Of a DNA stretch of 11,954 bases, positions 1-5,771 are shown in pieces (the first letter of the stretch is position 1; every line of letters begins with the position of its first letter). The DNA is from HGM05232 sp036661515. Lineage in GTDB: Bacteria; Bacteroidota; Bacteroidia; Bacteroidales; Muribaculaceae. Both the position numbers and the translations under genes were made by a program. The DNA lies in contig JAVWYO010000063.1 of NCBI GenBank assembly GCA_036661515.1, positions 1-11,954 of the forward strand, in the 5' to 3' direction. The notes under the pieces are model-generated. The model ran no database searches and was not told the DNA's origin. It saw nothing but the letters and a program-made list of their open reading frames with translations.

Positions 1-30
1 TTTAAGACTAATTCAGTGTATTATAACAGT

Positions 31-115
31 TTTGCAAAATAATATTGAATTATAATAAAAATAATAATAAAGTAATTTCCATTGTTATTATTTTTTGTAT
101 AAATTTGCAAAATAA
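31..115. repeat. 12-bp direct repeat in the leader region
   Basis: The 12-mer TTTGCAAAATAA occurs at 31-42 and again at 104-115. Each copy contains the palindrome TTTGCAAA, extended to TTTTGCAAAA at 30-39. The second copy starts inside the TAAATTTG promoter box (100-107). It could be a duplicated operator, the remnant of a second promoter, or chance in very AT-rich DNA. Between the copies, 57-67 and 85-95 form an AT-only inverted repeat of 11 bp. Confidence 0.4.
100..107 (+). promoter_or_regulatory. Bacteroidota -7 promoter box for the lipoprotein operon
   Basis: TAAATTTG matches the Bacteroidota -7 consensus TAnnTTTG exactly. A TTG at 82-84 is a possible -33 element, but it lies only 15 bp away, closer than usual. 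The final G is 49 nt upstream of the lipoprotein ATG, so the leader would be about 45 nt. The match is seen; promoter activity is inferred. Confidence 0.55.
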
Positions 116-156
116 GAATAACAACTATTATTTTATCACATCTTTTTTTTATCATT

Positions 157-1887
157 ATGAAAAAACTGCAACACCTTTTATCTATTGCTATTGTAGCACT
201 GTCAAGCTATGCCTTGACTTCCTGCGATAGTAGTTATGATTTATCGAAGAATCTTAATACGGATATCACGATTGGTTCTAATTTTGTGGTTCCAGTTGGT
301 AAAACAGAAAAAATCCTTTTAAATAGGATTATTAAGACTGGAACAAATATTGCAATCAATAATGAGGGTATTTATGAGATTTCGGCCGATGGGAAATTTA
401 ATTCTCAAGTGGCAGCGATTACACCAGTTAAGCTAAAGGAATTTAATCCTTTCTTTAACGACATTTTTATAGAAATAAAAAAGACAAACAGGGCTTCTGC
501 ACCTGAGAGCATCTTTTCTACTAAATTAACTAATACAACTACATATAACATTGATGTAGTTCTTCCTAAAGAAGTAGAATCGCTTTCGTATGCCGAATTT
601 AGTGCAGGAAATGCCACTCCAGTAAAAACGAGTATGAGAATTTCTATTGCGTCATTACCTAAAGGCGTAAGTAGTGTTCATCTAAAAGAATTAAAAATAG
701 TGTTCCCCGAAATTTTCACTATTGATGGACAAAATGGTAATTCCATTATTTTTGATGACATGATAATTAATGCCAATAAATTATTTGTTGATATGCCAAT
801 TCTTATTAATGGTATTAAAATAAGCAAAGAGCTTGAAAGCAAATATATTAAGAAGATAGGTAATGATAAGCATCTTATTATAGACACAGATCTTGATATT
901 AGCTCTGACGTTGATATATCATTTAATGCTACACAATTAGAATCAAACTCATTAGTTTTCAAATTTGCATATATTATTCCTGAAATTTCAATAACAAAAG
1001 TTGGGGGTAAATTAGTCCCTGACGTAAAGATTTCAGAATCGTTGAGCCTTGGAGATATCCCTGATGTTATTAAAGGTGATGGCACAAAATTTACGCCAAG
1101 CGATATAGCATTAAATCTCGATATTAGCAATCCTATTAATATGACCCTTGCAACAAATTTAATTATTACACCTTGGGATAATAAGCTTAATGCTGGTACA
1201 GGAAAGGCAGTTTCTGTTCCTCTTAATATTAATCCTTCTGCAAATAGTAAATTTGTAATCAGTAATACGAAACGAGATGTGCCTGCTGGATATATTAATA
1301 TCGTAAATCCAGAACTTACTTCACTTCTAAGCAGCGTCCCTGATTCTTATCGTATTGAATCGGATAAGATAATTGCTGACAGTAGGAATGGAAATGAAAG
1401 TATACAACTCGGGAACCCATATGACATGGCTGGAAAGTATGACATTAAGGTACCATTTATATTTAAAGACATCAATATTAATTACACCGACTCAATTGAT
1501 AACTTGGTTTCGGATCTTAAAGATGTTGCAAATAAGACCAATAAGATTATTGTAGCTGCTACTGGTGTTAGTACAATACCAACCGATTTAGAAGTTAGTG
1601 TCAAGCTATTTGATAAAGCGGGTAACGAACTTAAGGGTATAGATGTGGAGTTATCTAAATTTAAGATAATAGCTGCTGTTGGAGATAAGGAATCACTTTC
1701 GCCATTAGAAATAATTCTTACAGAAAAGGTTGATTCAAAAGATCTTGAATTGCTGGATAAGATATTATACACTGTGAAAGCATCTTCATTAGATGGTAAA
1801 ACAGATATTGTGCTGAAACCAACTCAATACTTACTTATTAAAGACATCGTTGCTAAAATTCCTGAGGGGATAAACGTAGAATTATAA
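157..1887 (+). CDS. Large secreted lipoprotein of unknown function
   Basis: The 576-residue product begins with a lipoprotein signal peptide: basic start (MKK), hydrophobic stretch at about 7-20, and lipobox LTSC with the acylated cysteine at residue 23. No transmembrane segment follows, so the mature protein should be membrane-anchored in the periplasm or on the cell surface. The residues after the cysteine (DSS) are only weakly like the acidic surface-export signal of Bacteroidota lipoproteins, so the final side is uncertain. The rest appears to be a beta-rich string of short alternating hydrophobic strands (for example near 437-450 and 487-500), as in Bacteroidales lipoproteins of repeated Ig-like or LEA-like folds. 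I recognise no enzyme motif and assign no family. It is the first gene of an operon, 18 bp before the DUF5723-like gene, which suggests a joint envelope role. The start at 157 is fixed by the signal peptide; no clear ribosome-binding site is seen. Confidence 0.85.
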   Translation: MKKLQHLLSIAIVALSSYALTSCDSSYDLSKNLNTDITIGSNFVVPVGKTEKILLNRIIKTGTNIAINNEGIYEISADGKFNSQVAAITPVKLKEFNPFFNDIFIEIKKTNRASAPESIFSTKLTNTTTYNIDVVLPKEVESLSYAEFSAGNATPVKTSMRISIASLPKGVSSVHLKELKIVFPEIFTIDGQNGNSIIFDDMIINANKLFVDMPILINGIKISKELESKYIKKIGNDKHLIIDTDLDISSDVDISFNATQLESNSLVFKFAYIIPEISITKVGGKLVPDVKISESLSLGDIPDVIKGDGTKFTPSDIALNLDISNPINMTLATNLIITPWDNKLNAGTGKAVSVPLNINPSANSKFVISNTKRDVPAGYINIVNPELTSLLSSVPDSYRIESDKIIADSRNGNESIQLGNPYDMAGKYDIKVPFIFKDININYTDSIDNLVSDLKDVANKTNKIIVAATGVSTIPTDLEVSVKLFDKAGNELKGIDVELSKFKIIAAVGDKESLSPLEIILTEKVDSKDLELLDKILYTVKASSLDGKTDIVLKPTQYLLIKDIVAKIPEGINVEL

Positions 1888-1905
1888 CCCATTAATTTAT
1901 TCCAA

Positions 1906-3267
1906 ATGAAAACTCTTATTAAAAACATATTAATGGTAATGCTCGTTTGCACAACCATTCAAATAGCACCTGCACAAACTCTTCATTCTCTGTATTTTCT
2001 TGAAGGGAATAATCAACGTAACAATCTAAATCCAGCGTTTACAAGCAAAAGTGGATACGTGACATTTCCAGCATTAGGTAATATCTATATTGGGGCTAAT
2101 TCTAATATTGGTCTTGGCGCTATAATGCAACCTCGCGGAAATGAGATGGTAACATTCATGCATCAAAGTATCGGAATAGATGATGCGCTAAGTAAGTTTA
2201 AAGATAATAATACCGTTGAGGCTAATGTTGGGCTCAATATTTTCACTCTTGGATTTAATAAATGGGGTGGCTCAAACACTATTTCACTCTCCGCTAAAAG
2301 TTTCACTGGCGCTTATATACCTAAAACGATTTTTACATTTCTTAAAGCTGGGCAAACGGAGCCAGAAACGCGATATGAAGCATCAAATATAACAGCAACT
2401 ACCAAAAACTATGTAGAATTAGCATTTGGTCATGCACGCGATTTGAATGAAAAATTTTCGGTAGGTGCTAAATTTAAAGTACTTTTGGGAGCTGGATATG
2501 CAGAAGCTCATGTCGATAAAATGGATATTACAATGTCTCAAAATGAATGGTACATTAATGAAAGTAGCACATTAATTGCGTCTAAGGGCATTAAATTAGG
2601 CGTGAAAGACGATGGTGAGATTGACAAACTTAAACTTGGAGGATTTGGACTTGCAGGATTTGGGTTAGGGTTAGATTTAGGTATCATATATCGAATTAAT
2701 GAACAGGCTAATGTGTCTTTTGCTATAACCGATATAGGTTTTATGTCATGGAATGGTTGTAGTTCAGCAAGCAATAAAAATAAAGAATTTAGATTTAATG
2801 GTTTCGATAATATTGGCGTTGAAGATGACGATAAAGGTAATAATGCCTTTGATGATGCCGCCGATGAAGTGTGGAATAGCCTAAAGGATATTGTAAAATA
2901 TTATGATGAAGGAAAGCGCAACAAGACCACCTCACTATACTCTACATTTAGAGTTGCTGGCGAATATGGAATTTTAAATAATAAAATATCTTTTGGACTT
3001 TTAGGTACAATGCGAGTTGGAGCTCCAAAACTTTGGACAGAGGGAATGCTTACAGCCAATTTTCGCCCCACATCATGGTTTAACGCTGCATTAAATGGCT
3101 CAGTATCAAATATCCATAGTTCACTTGGTGCAACACTTAATTTTCATCCTAAAGCCGTTAATTTCTTTGTTGGAATGGATTATTTTCTTGCCACATACAG
3201 TAAACAATTTATACCTATTGATGCAGCAAAAGTAAATATAGGAATGGGACTTAGTTTTAATTTTTAG
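1906..3267 (+). CDS. DUF5723-like predicted outer-membrane beta-barrel protein
   Basis: The 453-residue product has a Sec signal peptide (residues 1 to about 24, hydrophobic core ILMVMLV, probable cleavage after APAQ). A mature N-terminus follows with the pattern LYFLEGNNQRNNLNPAF, which I associate with the Bacteroidota DUF5723 family. The body consists of alternating amphipathic strands rich in Gly and aromatic residues, such as the glycine-rich stretch near 244-262. It ends in a strand closing with Phe (GMGLSFNF), the usual C-terminal signature of proteins inserted by the BAM machinery. An acidic insert near 305-323 (DDD, DDAADE) could be an external loop or a binding turn. The function of the family is unknown to me. 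It sits 18 bp after the lipoprotein gene and 5 bp before dus, so all three are probably co-transcribed. Cysteine 14 in the signal peptide lacks a proper lipobox. Confidence 0.75.
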   Translation: MKTLIKNILMVMLVCTTIQIAPAQTLHSLYFLEGNNQRNNLNPAFTSKSGYVTFPALGNIYIGANSNIGLGAIMQPRGNEMVTFMHQSIGIDDALSKFKDNNTVEANVGLNIFTLGFNKWGGSNTISLSAKSFTGAYIPKTIFTFLKAGQTEPETRYEASNITATTKNYVELAFGHARDLNEKFSVGAKFKVLLGAGYAEAHVDKMDITMSQNEWYINESSTLIASKGIKLGVKDDGEIDKLKLGGFGLAGFGLGLDLGIIYRINEQANVSFAITDIGFMSWNGCSSASNKNKEFRFNGFDNIGVEDDDKGNNAFDDAADEVWNSLKDIVKYYDEGKRNKTTSLYSTFRVAGEYGILNNKISFGLLGTMRVGAPKLWTEGMLTANFRPTSWFNAALNGSVSNIHSSLGATLNFHPKAVNFFVGMDYFLATYSKQFIPIDAAKVNIGMGLSFNF

Positions 3268-3272
3268 ATAAT

Positions 3273-4211
3273 ATGAATGACGTACTAAAATTATTTTCAG
3301 CGCCACTACAAGGATACACTGAGGCAACCTGGAGAAATATTCATAATCGCATTTTCGGGGGTATAGATACATACTATACCCCATTTATGCGTGTTGAGAA
3401 AGGATTGTTTCGCCATAAAGATGTCCGAGATCTTAATCCTGCTAACAACAGCGTTGAGAGGCTCGTTCCACAAATAATTGGGAGTAACCCTCAAGAAACG
3501 AAAATAATGATTGATAAGCTTATTGAGCTTGGGCATAAACAGATTGATATTAATTTAGGATGCCCTTTCCCTTTAATTGCAGGTCGTCACAAAGGTAGTG
3601 GAATGCTTCCCTACCCCGACGAGGTGAAATCACTAATTGAAGAGGTATCTAAATATATCAATTGTGTAGAGTTTTCCATTAAAATGAGACTTGGTTGGAA
3701 GGATAACACTGAAGCAATTGCCCTTTTACCATATTTATATACCATTAATCCAATTCATATTACTCTTCACCCACGACTGGGCTTTCAACAATATAAAGGT
3801 GTCCCCGATATGGAATCATTTGAGAAATTTTATTCCACATGCACTGCACCTATTATCTATAATGGCGATATTAATAATATTGACGATATTAATCAGATAG
3901 CTACAACATATCCTAATCTGAAAGGTATAATGATAGGTCGTGGCCTGTTATCAAATCCAGCACTTGCACGTGAATATCAAGGAGGTAAAGCTGCATCTTA
4001 TGATGAAATACTATTAATGCACGATGAATTATTGGAGCATTACAGCACATCATTGCAAGGTGATACACAGCTACTTACCAAGATGAAATCTTATTGGGAA
4101 TATTTTATGCCCGATATTGATAAGAAGTTAAAGAAAGGTATAAAAAAGAGTAGCAACATGGCTAAATATCATGCTGCTATTCAGAATATAAAAGTAGAGT
4201 GTAAATCTTAG
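3273..4211 (+). CDS. dus: tRNA-dihydrouridine synthase
   Basis: This FMN-dependent enzyme reduces specific uridines in the tRNA D-loop to dihydrouridine using NADPH, in the cytoplasm. The 312-residue product shows the Dus TIM-barrel motifs in order. SAPLQGYTEATWR at 9-21 is the N-terminal FMN-binding strand. DINLGCPFP at 92-100 carries the catalytic general acid Cys97. SIKMRLG at 135-141 has the FMN-contacting Lys137, ITLHPR at 163-168 has His166, and IGRG at 221-224 is the FMN phosphate site. The C-terminal helical domain (about 240-312) that holds the tRNA is present and slightly short. Length is normal for DusB/DusC-type enzymes (about 310-320). I cannot tell which D-loop position it modifies. 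It starts 5 bp after the DUF5723-like gene, so it is probably translated from the same message, although a functional link is not obvious. Its TAG stop overlaps the stop codon of the convergent membrane-protein gene. Confidence 0.93.
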   Translation: MNDVLKLFSAPLQGYTEATWRNIHNRIFGGIDTYYTPFMRVEKGLFRHKDVRDLNPANNSVERLVPQIIGSNPQETKIMIDKLIELGHKQIDINLGCPFPLIAGRHKGSGMLPYPDEVKSLIEEVSKYINCVEFSIKMRLGWKDNTEAIALLPYLYTINPIHITLHPRLGFQQYKGVPDMESFEKFYSTCTAPIIYNGDINNIDDINQIATTYPNLKGIMIGRGLLSNPALAREYQGGKAASYDEILLMHDELLEHYSTSLQGDTQLLTKMKSYWEYFMPDIDKKLKKGIKKSSNMAKYHAAIQNIKVECKS

Positions 4212-4765
4212 TTTGTCAACTTATTTGGGCGTATTTCAAATGAAACAAAGCAAAGAGAAATACCCCAATAGATAAATGCCAAAGATATTAGGAAGTCAAT
4301 AGATGTCATGTTTGACAAATATCCCCCCTCAAGGAAGAAAAAGCCAATGGCAGATAGTAATATGCCATTTATCAAGTGTAGCCACCAATATTTATTGCGT
4401 TGTGACATAAATGATGAGATAATGGCACTAATGCCCCAATAAATGAAGATAAATGCAAGAAAATATGGCAGTACTGTTTCTGATAGTATTACACTTCTAA
4501 TGAGCATAAAGCCTATGAATATGTCGATTATCCCACCAATAATCCACCAAGCTTTGCCAGGCACTTTATCTACCCCACCTCCTACAGCAAGTTGCACACA
4601 CCCTGCCAATACGAGCATCCAGCCAAATAACTGAGATGCCACTGCATATCCCGCAATAGGGAATATCCAATAAACAAAACCACATGGTATCATTAGGACA
4701 CCAATAAGCGTTACCAACCACCAGTGCTTGGTCTTACCCCAAAAATCGAAATGTATTAAGTCCAT
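4208..4765 (-). CDS. HdeD/DUF308-like six-helix membrane protein
   Basis: The 185-residue product is almost entirely hydrophobic, with six predicted membrane helices at about 15-34, 40-62, 72-90, 96-119, 127-146 and 155-176. The hexapeptide-plus pattern FIYWGIS occurs twice (107-113 and 164-170), once in helix 4 and once in helix 6, consistent with the internally duplicated three-helix architecture of the HdeD/DUF308 family. In Escherichia coli HdeD is an inner-membrane protein tied to acid resistance; most relatives, including those in Bacteroidota, have no assigned activity, so only the location is safe here. The gene lies 90 bp downstream of trmN6 on the same strand and may be read from that promoter or its own weak one. 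Its TAA stop overlaps the stop of dus by convergent transcription. The start at 4765 is the only Met before the first helix. Confidence 0.8.
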   Translation of the reverse strand: MDLIHFDFWGKTKHWWLVTLIGVLMIPCGFVYWIFPIAGYAVASQLFGWMLVLAGCVQLAVGGGVDKVPGKAWWIIGGIIDIFIGFMLIRSVILSETVLPYFLAFIFIYWGISAIISSFMSQRNKYWWLHLINGILLSAIGFFFLEGGYLSNMTSIDFLISLAFIYWGISLCFVSFEIRPNKLTN

Positions 4766-4777
4766 TTTTTAGATTTT

Positions 4778-4785
4778 GAAATTTA
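4778..4785 (-). promoter_or_regulatory. Possible weak -7 box before the HdeD-like gene
   Basis: On the minus strand this reads TAAATTTC, one base off the TAnnTTTG consensus, with a TTG at 4802-4800 about 14 bp further upstream. The last base is 12 nt from the start codon, so the leader would be very short. The sequence is AT-rich and one mismatch is easily met by chance. Confidence 0.25.
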
Positions 4786-4855
4786 TACTAAATTTTGGTC
4801 AATTATATTTACGATTTTATAACAAGTCTAATGATGTTTTTGTTTTTGCTAAAGT

Positions 4856-5569
4856 TTACATTTTAAGGTAAAACTCCTTTGTGAGTTCAATATACTTTGC
4901 TGAATATTTATGTCTTTCTATTTCAATAATCAAATCATCGGTCGTCGTTGCGGTTGACATAAACGAGAACTCCCACAAAATACGCTTTGGTATAGCCAAC
5001 GGTGTAGGATAAACGACAGTCATCTTAGCTATCATAAGTCCATTATCAGTAGCAATATTGGTTATGGTATCCTTTGCATCAAATGGTGTAATAATAGATA
5101 TTCGTCCTGTTTGAGATAATAGCGATTTTGCTCCACTAAGCAATTCATTATATGATAGTGAAGATGTGTGCCGAGCCAAAGTACGCCCAATATTTGGTGA
5201 TTGAAGACCATTTTCGTAAAATGGCGGATTAGAAACAATATGTTCAAATTTAATATTGCAATTCTTAACAAATTCATCAAATGGAACATTTATCAACGAT
5301 ATTCGCTCATTCCATTGTGAATTTCGTATATTTTCATTCGCTTCATTAGATGCAATTGCATCTATTTCGACAGCAGTAATCATCGCTTTACATCGCTGTG
5401 CTACCATCAAGGAAATGAGCCCAGTGCCAGCACCAATATCAAGTATGCTCCCCTTAACATCATTAATATCACACCACGCACCTATGAGTACACCATCTGT
5501 GCCTACTTTCATTGCGCTAAGTCTATTTTGCACATTGAATTGCTTAAATCTAAATACACTTTCTCTCAT
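4856..5569 (-). CDS. trmN6: tRNA1(Val) adenine-37 N6-methyltransferase
   Basis: This enzyme (YfiC/TrmN6 family) transfers a methyl group from S-adenosylmethionine to N6 of A37 next to the anticodon of tRNA1(Val). From the chosen start the product has 237 residues, near the 245 of the E. coli enzyme. The N-terminal motif FRFKQFNVQN (6-15) and KVGTDGVLIGAW (21-32) are typical of the family. The SAM-binding motif I is LDIGAGTG at 43-50, acidic motif II is VEID at 67-70, and the N6-adenine methyltransferase motif NPPF is at 114-117. RH at 133-134 lies in the conserved ARHT segment. An in-frame Met lies nine codons upstream (5596). I reject it because it falls about 3 nt after a perfect -7 promoter box, at or before the expected transcript start, and because the family begins close to FRFKQF. 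It is divergent from lon and is followed by the HdeD-like gene. Confidence 0.9.
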   Translation of the reverse strand: MRESVFRFKQFNVQNRLSAMKVGTDGVLIGAWCDINDVKGSILDIGAGTGLISLMVAQRCKAMITAVEIDAIASNEANENIRNSQWNERISLINVPFDEFVKNCNIKFEHIVSNPPFYENGLQSPNIGRTLARHTSSLSYNELLSGAKSLLSQTGRISIITPFDAKDTITNIATDNGLMIAKMTVVYPTPLAIPKRILWEFSFMSTATTTDDLIIEIERHKYSAKYIELTKEFYLKM

Positions 5570-5598
5570 ATCTTGTAAAATTCGAGGGGTTACCAATA

Positions 5599-5606
5599 CA
5601 AAGATA
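5599..5606 (-). promoter_or_regulatory. -7 promoter box for trmN6
   Basis: On the minus strand this reads TATCTTTG, a perfect TAnnTTTG. A T-run ending in TTTG (minus strand, ending at 5621) lies 14 bp upstream and may serve as the -33 element, although the spacing is short. Transcription should begin near 5592-5595, giving a leader of roughly 23-26 nt to the ATG at 5569. It therefore decides between the two candidate trmN6 starts. Confidence 0.6.
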
Positions 5607-5701
5607 ATTTATAAATTAATCAAAAAACTTATATTACTGATAATATACAATCTTATTGTTATAAAAATAGCTAATTATTTTCCTGCGTCAATGAAAATCC
5701 G

Positions 5702-5709
5702 TAAATTTG
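5702..5709 (+). promoter_or_regulatory. -7 promoter box for lon
   Basis: TAAATTTG matches the consensus exactly, 62 nt before the lon ATG, predicting a leader of about 57 nt. No convincing -33 TTTG is seen at the expected distance; a TTT at 5678-5680 is the nearest candidate. I see no CIRCE-type inverted repeat or other known heat-shock operator, so any stress control of lon is not visible here. Confidence 0.5.
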
Positions 5710-5771
5710 GCATTCTATTTGTCTATTATATATCAGACAACTTTTTCAAATAACAGATACTCAAACAAACT

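Noticed and set aside
223..240. Surface-export signal after the lipoprotein cysteine (DSSYD)
   Set aside because: Only one acidic residue sits next to the cysteine; known Bacteroidota export signals are denser in Asp/Glu, so surface location cannot be claimed.
678..1130. 150-codon minus-strand open frame inside the lipoprotein gene
   Set aside because: Low-complexity Ser/Ile/Leu translation typical of the antisense of AT-rich coding DNA; no start context or motif.
1906..1977. Cys14 in the DUF5723-like signal peptide as a lipoprotein site
   Set aside because: The residue before it is Val, which does not fit the lipobox, and a better signal-peptidase I site (APAQ) follows.
5256..5753. 165-codon plus-strand open frame across trmN6 and its upstream region
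   Set aside because: It is antisense to a gene with clear methyltransferase motifs, has no family-like pattern and runs through both promoter boxes; it is a shadow frame.
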